Shown here piece by piece: positions 1 through 8,965 of a stretch of 21,298 nt of DNA (position 1 is its first letter; each line of letters starts with the position of its first letter). The DNA lies in the NCBI GenBank assembly GCA_036897095.1, contig JAYMSP010003066.1, positions 1 through 21,298 on the forward strand. Reading direction: 5' to 3'. The DNA comes from Plantago elongata. Lineage: Eukaryota > Streptophyta > Magnoliopsida > Lamiales > Plantaginaceae. The notes under the pieces were generated by a model. The model saw nothing but the letters and a program-made list of their open reading frames with translations, did no database searches and was not told the DNA's origin. The translations under genes and the position numbers were made by a program.

Positions 1-2
1 CA

Positions 3-161
3 CCTCCTATCGACGATTTCTACCACCAACCCAACCCTTTCGTCTTCGATTTCGACTCATTTTCCCCTTCCTTCAATGATTTTAGCTCCTATTTCTTCGA
101 CGATTACTCCACATCCGTTGATTTCGACTTCGATTCGGCCGATAGTTTCTTTTCCAACTGA
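3..161 (+). CDS. possible C-terminal end of an upstream gene (partial, unrecognised)
   Basis: Reading from position 3 gives 52 open codons ending in TGA at 159-161. The peptide is rich in Phe, Asp and Ser (for example FVFDFDSF and DFDFDSADSFFSN at the very end), which looks like an acidic tail of a plant regulatory protein. I recognise no family. A second frame is also open across the same DNA because the strand is rich in C and T and so poor in stop codons. The open frame alone is therefore weak evidence. It may equally be 5' leader DNA of the DUF1666 gene that follows. Confidence 0.25.
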   Translation, partial: PPIDDFYHQPNPFVFDFDSFSPSFNDFSSYFFDDYSTSVDFDFDSADSFFSN

Positions 162-220
162 CTTCACAATTCGAGATCCAGCTTTGTTTCTTTTCCAACT
201 GACTTCACAATTCGAGATCC
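145..220 (+). repeat. short tandem duplication, 35-bp copies with a 41-bp period
   Basis: The 35 bases at 145-179 recur exactly at 186-220 (starting GTTTCTTTTCCAACTGAC), separated by a 6-base spacer. The first copy contains the TGA that ends the possible upstream reading frame. The period is not a multiple of three, so the duplication shifts frame. Confidence 0.9.
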
Positions 221-240
221 GATGGTGACCGGCGACCGCG

Positions 241-563
241 ATGGAATTCAAGAAATTGCATTCGAATAGGAAAAATTACCTCGAATTCGTAATTGAAAAG
301 GATGATGAGGGACACGGGAGGCGATTTCCGGCGATTGGAGGTCGCGATTCCGGTAAGTGCTCCTTTTACGGGGTTTCGATTTTCTTTTCTCCACTGCCAC
401 TTTTGTTTTGATTCTTTTTCTCCTCTGCCAGTTTTGTTTCGATTCTTCTTCCACCTTAGATGATTCAGCCTTTTTTTTTTATTTTGAAACCATGGAGTTT
501 CGGTTTTCTTTTCTCCACTGCCAATTTTGTTTTGATTCTTTGTTTTTACTCTGTTTTCTGAAC
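241..563 (+). promoter_or_regulatory. probable 5' leader of the DUF1666 gene with an upstream ORF, a leader intron and repeated pyrimidine tracts
   Basis: An ATG at 241 opens a short frame that runs into a consensus donor GTAAGT at 353-358. A plausible acceptor lies at 430-431 after a T-rich tract (CTCCTCTGCCAG), giving a 79-nt leader intron. If it is spliced, the frame from 241 stops soon after, so it would be an upstream ORF. The leader also carries an imperfect direct repeat of about 44 bp (374-417 and 498-541, starting near TTTCGATTTTC) with a shorter related piece between them. The splicing is inferred from site consensus only. Confidence 0.4.
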
Positions 564-3500
564 ATGGGTCCCCTTAATCCGCACCTTGTCTTCCAAAAGA
601 TTGCATCTTTTCTTCACTCTGTTTTCCTTCTTCTTCTGCCCTTGTTCGGAATTTTCAGGTTCGTTCACTTTTATTTACCTGTTTTATGTAATGGGCTGAG
701 ATGGGTTTATGTAATTTGGCGAAGTTACATGTTAAATTCTTGATTTTGATGGAAATGTTTGGGAATTTTGATTTGTGTTCTGTGTTGTATAGGTTGAAAG
801 AAGAGTATGAGAGTAATTTGGAAAAGAAGGATGAGAAAGATGTTAGTTTTGATTTCGAGAAGAAGGATGAGGATGATGTTACTGCTAAATTCGAGAAGAA
901 GGGTGAGAAAGATGTTGGTTTTGTAGAACCAGAGTATAAAGCTGTGAATGATGTTGATGTTGGCGAGTTTATTCGATTAGATAACGAGTTTGAAGAAGAT
1001 AAAGAACCAGAGGAAACAGAGTCGTATTTGAATTTTAAGTTTCCGAGTGATGGCGAGTTTATTCGATTTGATAATGAGATTGAAGAAGGGGAAGAAGGGG
1101 AAGAAACAGAGGAAAAAGAGTCGTGTTTGAAGTTTAAGTTTCCGAGTTTTGACGAGTTTATCAAAGTCCAGCAAATACCAGCTAGTTTGTTCACATTGGA
1201 ATCTGAGGATGATGAAAGTATTGCTAAAGGAAAAGAAATTATGGAATTGGATTCAGAGAATGAGAAAGTTGAAGAAGAGGGATTTGTAGAGGAGATAGAA
1301 GAGAATCAGCAAATCATTCAAGAAGAGGAGACCGAGTTTTCGACTGAGTTGGGAGCTGAGTTTGATACTGAGTTGGAGCAAACCCATTCTATGATTAACA
1401 TCTTGGTTGATTCTTGTGGCGATGATGAACACGATGAGAAGGGTTTCATGGATGATTCGGATTTTGGAGACTCAGAGAGTGAGGATGAGAGGGTGGAGGA
1501 AGTGAGTGTAGATTTATCGGAGAAATTTGAACATGAAGAGGAGAATGGATTTGAAGAAGATTTCAAGGAGTTGGAAAAGGATGACAGTTTCTTGTGTGAG
1601 GAAGATTTTGATAAGGATTTAAGCAACATGAAAGCAAGTGAACAACATCTCGAAAAATTAGAGGGAAAAGATGATTCATTGTCGGATTCTGATGATGCAT
1701 TGTGGGAGCATCAAGAGTTGATTGAGCAATTGAAGATGGAGCTTAAGAAGGTCAGGGCTACTGGTTTACCTACGATTTTGGAGGAATCAGAGTCGCCGAA
1801 AATTACAGAGGATTTGAGGCCATGGAAGATGAATGATGAGAAGTTTCATCATGAGGATTGTATTGGTGAGCTTCACAAATTTTACAAGAGCTATAGGGAA
1901 CGGATGAGAAAGTTCGATATCTTGAACTACCAGAAGATGTATGCCATGGGTTAGTCCTTCTTACTTTGTAACTCTGTTTCATATATTTTTTCAAATTTAC
2001 TTGTTAGATGATGTCTAGGTGCTCTCTAGGACCTAGTACTAAGCATCACACATTAAGGTGTAGGGGACCTTCTGAACCACATTTTAGGTGAACATTGGGG
2101 TAGTTGTATACTTGTATGTAATACTGTTGTGCTACTAATATGTACAGGAATCCACCCGTTTATCTGAACGGAGGGTAGACTAGTACTCTGATATGTGGGG
2201 TCAATATATTCATATTAGACATCTTTGTTCGAGATTTAGGTTAAATTACCATGATGTTTCTCTTCACCAACCTATAACTAGTATATCACTAACATGATAA
2301 ACATGTCATTGGCATCTTTATAAAACTGGAAAGGGGAAATCTTGGTTTAGCCCCTTTTTTTGCTTATGAGAGTATATCCTAACAAGTAGGTATGCTATAT
2401 AAAAGGTGGGCCTATACAATAAGTGGTGTTATCAAATTTTATTTGGTGAGTGACATTATTTCATGTAATTGGTAAGATATGAAATGAAACTACTGTATAA
2501 AATAATTCTTGTATAGTTTGTTGAGTTATGTCTTAAAACAGAAAAAACATGAATACGTGACAGGACATTGCTGGTTTGCCTATTGAATAAGTTGTTTAAT
2601 TATATTTAATGACAACATTTATAGTCTTAAGAAATCTGGTCTTTTGTCCCGTTCAATATTCATGAGTTGTTGAACAAAATTGCTTTCATATTTTACTTTA
2701 AAAGCCTTTTTTAGCTAAGCAATAAATTCCATGGAATAACGAGTCCATCTAATGTAATTTATGGAGACATGATTTTCCCAGGTTTTCAACTGCTTACTGT
2801 TCAAAGCAAACTTATTTACAGACATAAATATTGGTTGTTATGCTTTGACAAATTCTTGTTTTGTGGCCTTCTAGAGAATGGAAAATTTCTTCTTTGTTGT
2901 GTGGTTATGAACTTATGATGACTAGTTAATCCATTGTGTATTTACAGATCATGATAATTAGTGTTTTAATGCGTTGTGTATTGAGTATTTGAGTTTATGT
3001 ACGATAGAGAAACTACGGTACTTACCCATCGGATAGTTGTTACATAGGGGACCTATGCCGCGTAAAACAAACTCTTGAAAACAAGTTTTTAACTCCTAAC
3101 CTCGGGCGTATAGCACTTTGCCGTGTTGGAAACATGTAATTTGGACGAAAGGAAGTAGGATTGTGTGAAATGAGGAAAGAATTTAATCTATGGCTTCTGA
3201 GTTTGATCTGAGTCTGTCGCGATAGGTGAAATTGAAAAGTGTCGCTCTATGCTTGTCTATGGTGTTGTGAAATTCATTGTGTTGGGGTCCTGAATCAATT
3301 GTACTTGACTACAGGTGTCCTCCAGCTGAAGGATCCTCTCCAATCTATGTCAAGCCGAAAACCTACCGCCCCAACGCTTAAATCCCTTGTTTCGCAGAAT
3401 CTTTGGCTAATTAAACACAAAGTTCACGGAAGTGATCCAATGAAGAAGTTCATCGAGGAACTAAAAGGTGATCTTGAGGTCATTTATGTAGGACATATGT

Positions 3501-4403
3501 GCCTTTCGTGGGAATTCTTGCATTGGCAGCACGAGAAAGCTTTGGATTTGTGGGACTCGGACCCCCGTGGAATCCATCAGTACAATGAGGTTGCCGGTGA
3601 GTTTCAACAGTTCCAAGTTTTGATGCAAAGATTTGTAGAGGACGAACCATTCCAAGGCCCAAGAGTTCAGTCTTATGTTAAAAGTCGCTGTGTTCTTCGC
3701 AATCTTCTACAAATTCCGGTCATCAGAGGTGAGCATACGTTTCGTTCTTCCCCTGCATATTGTTTTCTTTGGTATGATTGAAAATATCATTTGACATTGT
3801 ATTCCATATGTTTTTATGACAGAGGACAACTTGAGAAACAAAAGGAAATTAAGGTCAAAAGAAATAGAGGAATATGTGATCACAAGCGACATGCTAGTAG
3901 AAATCGTGGAAGAATCCATACGAATATTTTGGCGATTTGTTCGAGCTGATAAGGATTGCAGGGCTGTATCAACCAGTAGTCACAAGAAAACGCCTCAGCT
4001 TCAAAGTCCTGAAGATTCCAAACTATTCTCAGAAGTCAGAAAAAGTCTTCAAAAGGTACTACTTGATGCTGCCCAATTATTTAAATTCCATCTCTATATA
4101 TGTTCATCGACTTAGTTTGTTTCCGGTCCTGCAATGCAGAAAGAAAGGAAGCTGAAGGATCTTCTGAGGAGTGAAAACTGCATCTTGAGGAAATTCCGTC
4201 GTTGTAGAGAGGACGTAATCCAAGAAGCTGACCAAGTTCTATCCTTTTTCTCTCAAGTGGATATGAAACTAGTTTGTAGAGTTTTGAACATGTCAACAGT
4301 AACTAGGGAGCAACTGATATGGTGCCAGAATAAGCTAAACAGGATTAGGTTTGTGAATAAGAAAATACATGTAGAGCCTGGTTTCTTGCTATTCCCATGT
4401 TAG
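564..4403 (+). CDS. DUF1666-family plant protein, five coding exons
   Basis: Exons are 564-658, 793-1949, 3315-3728, 3823-4055 and 4140-4403. They total 2,163 nt and encode 720 residues in one uninterrupted frame. All four introns (134, 1,365, 94 and 84 nt) begin GT and end AG, and every split codon rejoins in frame. Residues 1-32 are hydrophobic (SVFLLLLPLFGIF), like a signal anchor. Residues 33 to about 380 are very acidic and low in complexity (Glu, Asp, Lys, Ser), with an internal repeat beginning GEFIRLDNEFEE and GEFIRFDNEIEE, each copy ending KFPS. From about 385 to 720 is the conserved part: YRERMRKFDILNYQKMYAMG at the exon 2-3 junction, then SWEFLHWQHEKALDLWDSD and ILRKFRRCREDVIQEADQVL. 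This block matches plant DUF1666 proteins, some of which databases label ribosomal protein L34Ae. Their biochemical role is not known to me. The start at 564 was chosen because it splices in phase with exon 2 and because the upstream ATG at 241 does not. Confidence 0.85.
1950..3314 (+). other. large intron 2 of the DUF1666 gene
   Basis: This 1,365-nt AT-rich intron has donor GTTAGT and acceptor TTGACTACAG. I see no open frame, RNA gene or recognisable transposon in it. Its length is unusual only in comparison with the other introns of this gene, which are 84-134 nt. Confidence 0.75.
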
Positions 4404-4508
4404 TTTGATCATGTAATTAACACGGAGGCCAATGGCTACAATTTTGTGCTAGAGATTCTGTTAGAGGTTTGCCTGGTTTCTTGCTATTTCCATTTTAGTT
4501 TGATCATG
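4377..4508 (+). repeat. duplication of the DUF1666 stop-codon region
   Basis: Positions 4377-4413, which encode the last residues (PGFLLFPC), the stop and the first bases of the 3' region, recur at 4472-4508 with two base changes. The second copy lies in the probable 3' UTR. It is a 37-bp direct repeat with a 95-bp spacing. Confidence 0.85.
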
Positions 4509-4825
4509 ATCATATCAGGATGTTTACTTATGGAGTTGGGCTAATTAGCTAATCATGTTCACAACATGTATTTTGGATTACTTACGAACCCGAGTGTCTT
4601 TTGGAATATGAGCACGAGTCCATCAGTTGGCATTCAAAGTTAACCGGATAATGAACATCCTAAAAGTAAGCCCCGCTCGGTGGTATTAAAGTTAAATCGT
4701 TAATTAAAAAAAGCCTCTCATAACTAAGTTGAGTCGAATACTCATATGCTTGCATTTCAATGTACATTAATTAATATTAATGTCTTCAAACTGAATAAAT
4801 GAATAACAATAAAGTTTTTGTATTT

Positions 4826-4929
4826 ACAAGTTTTTGTATACCCAATTAAAAGTCTTGCAAATTGAGTCCTGCTTCTTATGCTTTGTTCAATCAACTCCGG
4901 ATTATTTTTAATTGGGTACAAAAACTTGT
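4826..4929. repeat. small foldback (inverted repeat, about 100 bp)
   Basis: The left arm 4826-4851 (ACAAGTTTTTGTATACCCAA...) is the reverse complement of the right arm 4906-4929, apart from one extra TA. The arms enclose about 54 bp. The shape suits a tiny MITE or the ends of a larger decayed element. No clear target duplication was found. Confidence 0.6.
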
Positions 4930-4984
4930 GAATTCATATACTTCTTTATTCTCTCTATATATTTAAGCAATTAACGGGAGAAGA

Positions 4985-5002
4985 GGCAGAGGAGCCTCTG
5001 CC
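4985..5002. repeat. perfect GC-rich palindrome
   Basis: GGCAGAGG-AG-CCTCTGCC is a perfect 8-bp-arm inverted repeat with a 2-base centre. It is followed directly by CCCCAAGGGG at 5001-5010. It stands out in otherwise AT-rich DNA. Its function is unknown. Confidence 0.75.
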
Positions 5003-5540
5003 CCAAGGGGGAGACCGTTTACTTGATGTCCCAATAGAGCCGGATTGCTAGTTTTGTACATTTCTCCTCATTTCACTAGAGCAAGGGTAGTGAATATGCA
5101 AGTGAAATTGTAATTTTGGACCAACTTTTCAAAAAAATTGGAAGATGGATTCAAATGTAACACGTAAATTGATGTTGTTAAGTATCACAGTAAATGAGAT
5201 TCTAGAGAATTTCAAAATCATCGTAAATCTATGTCGATTAATAAACATCTATATGTTATAAACACCAATTTAATTAATAAAAAGTAGTTACGGAGTCGAA
5301 ATTTAAAAGTAGGGTGGTGGAGTATTATTTTACAAAGACAATACGTAATTTAATTAGGTCGGATTATGACAGAGCGGGTCGAGTTGAATCAATATTTTTT
5401 TCACCAAATTCATTATACATATATAAAGAATCAATTTTATTTTAAACTACAACCTTTTGGCTAACTTTAAGTTTACATCGGTACCTTTTTGTTGTGGGAG
5501 TCTACACTAAAACCCTTGTTAATATTTTGATCTAACACGA

Positions 5541-5660
5541 CAGTTAGACGGTGTTAACTCTTCGTTAGTTTTATTTTCAAATTACACCAAAACCTTTGCA
5601 TAAATTTATACTCGTTACCGAAACCGTTGCAAAAACTTGCACTCGCTACCTGAACCTTTT
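5541..5660 (+). repeat. left arm of a degenerate inverted repeat surrounding the hAT element
   Basis: This stretch, from GTTAGACGGTGTTA through TTTTATTTTCAAATTA to GCACTCGCT, matches the reverse complement of about 7335-7419 with small indels. The two arms flank the hAT element at 6164-7195, so the hAT element probably inserted into an older inverted-repeat element. Confidence 0.5.
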
Positions 5661-6155
5661 ACTAGAATGAAAAATTACACAAAATATGATCATTATTATA
5701 TATTTAATTGCAGTTTTGGTTTTAAACGGGTTAAAGGTTAAGGATGAGTCATGATTAATCTCCCTTCCCCCCTATTTGTGTATATCGCATTTTCTTTTAG
5801 GTTTAGTACATGCATGGTGGATATATAATTTTTTTTGCAATTCTTAACAAATATTATAGATTGATGATAATTGTAATTTGATTGTCATTTAAAATCTCCA
5901 ATAACATTAATATTTGACACCATTATTTGTGACATGGTAGTTTTTTTTTTTTGTTATTGTACGTTACTTTGAACTTTGAAGCACAAATATGTTTTAGAGG
6001 CTCTATTATTTGTCAAAATTATTTTTTTATTTTTTGGTAACAAAATGATAGAAAATGTGTTTGGAATTTAATTTGGACTTACTAGCTACATATTTGACGA
6101 GTCCATTTATGATAAACATGATCAACATATGTTACTATACATGCTAACTTACATA

Positions 6156-6163
6156 TGTGTAAC
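6156..6163. repeat. 8-bp target site duplication, left copy
   Basis: TGTGTAAC occurs here and again at 7196-7203, immediately outside the TAGGGCT...AGCCCTA ends. An 8-bp duplication is the hallmark of the hAT superfamily. Confidence 0.85.
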
Positions 6164-6437
6164 TAGGGCTGCGCAACGGACAGATACGGATCAATCCGCA
6201 TCCGTTTGACCGGATATCCGGTCAAACGGATGGAAAAATAGTCCATCCGTTATCCAATCCATTCCGAGCGGATTGGATACGGATAAATCCGCCGGATAAC
6301 GGATAAATCCAGCAGATATCTGTATCCAGTAAATTTAAAGAAAAAGAAAAGAAAAGGAGAGGAAAAAAAGAAGAAGAAAGATAAATCCCCAAATCTCTTC
6401 TTCTTCCCCACGTCCCCATGCCTGCTCCATTTCACCC

Positions 6438-6461
6438 AAACCATCCTTCTCCACAAATCTC
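6438..6461. repeat. 24-bp inverted copy of the repeat-unit edge
   Basis: The reverse complement of 6438-6461 is identical to 6953-6976 (GAGATTTGTGGAGAAGGATG and four more bases). The captured atpD fragment is thus bounded by a perfect 24-bp inverted repeat. The atpD reading frame loses similarity to the family exactly at this copy. Confidence 0.9.
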
Positions 6462-6978
6462 TCATCCACGATCTTGTGCTTTGTCTCGTCGGAGATTGTT
6501 GGATTGGTGAAGAATTTGAGCAAATGTTCGTCGAAGAAGAGATTCTCGAGCTTCGCAATGTCGGCGGAGGTTTGGGCGAGTGTGTTGTTGGATTTGGCTA
6601 TGTCTGATAAAGCGATGGCATAGCTTCTGGCGGCGGAGGCTGGTATTTGTATGGTGGCGCTGCGGCGGAGTTGGAGAGGTTTGGAGAGAGTGAGATTTTT
6701 GGAGAAGGATGGTCCGGCGGCAGAGGCTGGTATTCGTGTGGTGGCGCTGCGGCGAAGTTGGAGAGGTTTGGAGAGAGTGAGATTTGTGGAGAAGGATGGT
6801 CCAGCGGCAGAGGCTGGTATTCGTGTGGTGGCGCTGCGGCGGAGTTGAAGAGGTTTGGTGAGAGTGAGATTTGTGGAGAAGGATGGTCCGGCGACGGAGG
6901 CTGGTATTCGTGTGGTGGCGATGCGGCGGAGTTGGAGAGGTTCGGAGAGAGTGAGATTTGTGGAGAAGGATGGTTTTG
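6461..6978 (-). pseudogene. atpD: captured fragment of chloroplast ATP synthase delta subunit, transit peptide quadruplicated
   Basis: Read on the minus strand, positions 6634 to 6461 encode RSYAIALSDIAKSNNTL, then a segment ending FFTNPTISDETKHKIVDE. These match the N-terminal helices of the mature OSCP/delta family (Tyr-Ala-x-Ala-Leu, then an Asn-Pro-Thr-(Ile/Val)-Ser segment before Lys-rich Asp-Glu). Upstream in the same frame come four 29-residue units of the type GPSFSTNLTLSKPLQLRR followed by SATTRIPASAA. These have the Ser/Thr/Arg-rich character of a chloroplast transit peptide just before its cleavage site. The rest of delta (about 120 residues) is absent, and stop codons lie just upstream in frame, so this is a fragment and not a gene. 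In plants delta is nuclear-encoded and joins F1 to the stator in the thylakoid ATP synthase. Confidence 0.75.
6631..6978. repeat. four-unit tandem repeat, 87-bp period
   Basis: The landmark GGATGGTCC falls at 6707, 6794 and 6881, with GGATGGTTT at 6968. The spacing is exactly 87 bp each time. Units are roughly 6631-6717, 6718-6804, 6805-6891 and 6892-6978, and differ by a few substitutions with no indels. As 87 is 29 codons, all frames are preserved. Confidence 0.95.
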
Positions 6979-7195
6979 ATGCAAGACTCTACCATTAGCA
7001 ATTTGTTAAAAAATAAAAAAATAAACGGACGGATAAAACGGATATCCGGCGGATTTTTCCGTTTTATCCGTTCAAAACGGATGAAGGAAAATCCCATCCG
7101 TGATCCGATCCATTTCTTAATGGATCGATCCGATCCGGTCCGTTTTCGCGGATAACGGACTGGATTTGCGGATCCGGATGAAATGAATAGCCCTA

Positions 7196-8096
7196 TGTGT
7201 AACAAACATAAACAAGATAAATGCCCAAATTAAAAGGAAAAACAAATTCATTATTACTTGAAAAATAATAATTTGAAATATCATGAAAACTAAACGAATA
7301 TTATGAACTTTTTCATTCTAGAAAAAAAATCAACAGCAAGTGTAAATTTTTTGTAAAGGTTTCGGTCACAACTGTAAATTTCTGATATAATTTGAAAATA
7401 AAACTAACACCGTCTAACTTTTATACTTTTATGTTATGTAAGATTTTATTCCACACTAAAACCATGTGCTTGAATCAATGTTAGAACCGTTCTTTGTTAA
7501 TTCTTTTTTCAATTTGTATTACAAATTGATAGATAAGATGTCATCCTCCATCAAGCTCTACAGTCTTATTTAGCAATTTTGGTGACTGAAAATGCACGGT
7601 CAGAACTTGCTCCAATAGTATAAATCTTCCCGTATAATTCCCACTTAAATTAGTTAATTGGTAAAATATATCTTTAATATAAAGTTTCAGATGAGATTTA
7701 TAATAGTAAGACGAATTGATGTTTTTAAGTATATGTATAATGTTTTATGAGTACGTATATATTTTATATAACATTCTTTTATGTATACGTACATCATCAA
7801 TAATTTTAATAAACTTTTATGTTTCTTTTTTTATAACTACAATGTTCGTTCATCTATTTTAATCTCTCCATAATATCCGTCTTTTAAAAGATTTATGTTA
7901 AATTTGTCAAATTTTATAATTTTATGAACTTTTAATTATAAAGCCAGCTAACTAAGTTACTAATTAAAAATAATTAGGGGTGGTGACACATATAATTTGC
8001 TAAAATCATTCTATAGTAAATTAGTAATAAAGAAAATAAAGATCCTTGTCTCTGTCCCTGATAAAGAGAAACAATATATTAAACATCAACGAAAAT
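7196..8096. other. AT-rich intergenic DNA right of the hAT element
   Basis: 7196-7203 is the right target duplication TGTGTAAC. 7335-7419 is the right arm of the older inverted repeat paired with 5541-5660. I see no gene, RNA or other element in the rest. Confidence 0.65.
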
Positions 8097-8965
8097 TGTA
8101 AAAGTAGTACCCGATGAATGATTTGAATCATCCAACACATAATGTAGAGATTAATTTTATATAGATTAGATGCTGAGAAGCAATAAGCCTATAAGCATAT
8201 GGGCCCAAACTCATAAACATTCTATGTAAATCTATATTTAACATACTCAATATATGTTTAATTATTTTACGATGTTTGATGTAGAAGATAATATGTGACT
8301 CGACGAAATTGAGAATCAAAGTACGGACTTGAACATCTTTAACATCCCACACAACCTTCACCTTATCATAGTAGTAGAAAGAGGTGCTTGAACGTAGGTC
8401 CATAAATCTTATCCACGAAGAACATTTTCGAACTCAATATCCCAAGTAAAATAGTTTTCTCCATACTTGTCCGTAATATGATCAAAAGAGGAATAAAGTC
8501 AAATATTGGATAGAATATCAAGAATCAGAACCCCGTCAAAAAAGCTCAACGCAACAGCGCTGAAGGTATAGCAACAAACAAGGACCATGCATGAAACCGA
8601 ACATTGTAGAGGAAACTAAGAAGCACAAAAAAAGAAAGAAACTGGTAGCTGAAAAATGAGTCTGTTTGTCGGAGTTATATCACATGAGAGTAGTCAGGAG
8701 AATGAAAAATAGGTTTAGGGTTCTTTTGAAGACTGTTGACTATTGACCCAAAGAAGAATATCTTAAGAAATCGAAGAATTAGCTCTGATACTGTTTCAAC
8801 GGGAATTCTAAGAGTAATATCTGATTAATGCTTTGAAATAATCAATACCAAAGGCAGAGACCAATCTTACATACTGGAAGCTCATAAGCAATAAGCCCGG
8901 AAACATATGGGCCCAAACTCATGGACAGACTACGTAATCTTTGTTTGTCGTTAAAATACCAACGT
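8097..8965 (-). mobile_element. internally deleted Copia-type LTR retrotransposon remnant
   Basis: Two diverged direct repeats, near 8169-8215 and 8880-8930, share AGCAATAAGCC and CATATGGGCCCAAACTCAT and extend with weaker similarity on both sides, as old LTRs do. On the minus strand the right copy ends ...GAAACA and is followed by TATCAGAGC (8782-8790). This matches the part of an initiator tRNA-Met primer-binding site (TGGTATCAGAGC). Between the repeats a broken gag reading frame is visible. The outer boundaries are approximate, and no clear 5-bp target duplication was confirmed. Protease, integrase and reverse transcriptase are absent. Confidence 0.6.
8225..8465 (-). pseudogene. Copia-type gag fragment
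   Basis: On the minus strand from 8465 one frame reads YGENYFTWDIEFENVLRG, stop, DLWTYV. After a frameshift near 8360 another frame reads DKVKVVWDVKDVQVRTLILN, then VESHIIF. The pattern (Asn-Tyr-x-x-Trp near the start, then Trp-x-x-Lys-Asp-x-Gln-Val-x-x-x-Ile-Leu followed by His-Ile) matches the N-terminal gag domain of plant Copia elements. The fragment carries a stop and a frameshift and runs into the left LTR, so it cannot make Gag. Confidence 0.6.

Larger units (their letters stand above)
4404..6155. other. AT-rich intergenic DNA downstream of the DUF1666 gene
   Basis: There is no gene here. It contains the 3' repeat at 4472, a small foldback at 4826-4929, a GC-rich palindrome at 4985-5002, and one arm of a degenerate inverted repeat at 5541-5660. 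Otherwise I see only AT-rich sequence. Confidence 0.7.
6164..7195. mobile_element. non-autonomous hAT-type element (1,032 bp) with a captured gene fragment
   Basis: The element starts TAGGGCTGCGCAACGGA and ends GAATAGCCCTA, and is flanked by exact 8-bp duplications TGTGTAAC. Long imperfect inverted ends (roughly 150 bp each) are full of CGGAT and GGATA motifs such as CCGGATATCCGG, as expected for subterminal transposase-binding repeats. No transposase is encoded. Between the ends lie a purine-rich tract (about 6338-6385) and, on the minus strand at 6461-6978, a recognisable piece of a chloroplast ATP synthase delta-subunit gene including a four-fold 87-bp tandem repeat. The sharp duplication suggests a fairly recent insertion. 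The long open frames on both strands across 6460-7200 are by-products of the tandem repeat. Confidence 0.85.

Noticed and set aside
357..743. 128-codon hydrophobic frame starting in the leader
   Set aside because: Its first half is translated T-rich intron or leader. Only the part from the ATG at 564 to 658 fits a spliced exon.
655..1194. Ser-rich frame on the minus strand, 179 codons
   Set aside because: It is antisense to the Glu/Asp-rich exon 2 of the DUF1666 gene. Acidic codons read backwards as Ser, Phe and Leu.
1318..1629. Second Ser-rich minus-strand frame
   Set aside because: Same cause: a shadow of the acidic exon.
6647..6979. Plus-strand Gly-rich repeat protein of 110 codons
   Set aside because: It is the antisense shadow of the captured transit-peptide repeat, with no gene context of its own.
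6462..7205. A 247-codon frame on the minus strand across the hAT element
   Set aside because: It stays open only because the 87-bp repeat has no stops in this frame, and it runs through both the repeat and the inverted end. The atpD-like frame is a different one.
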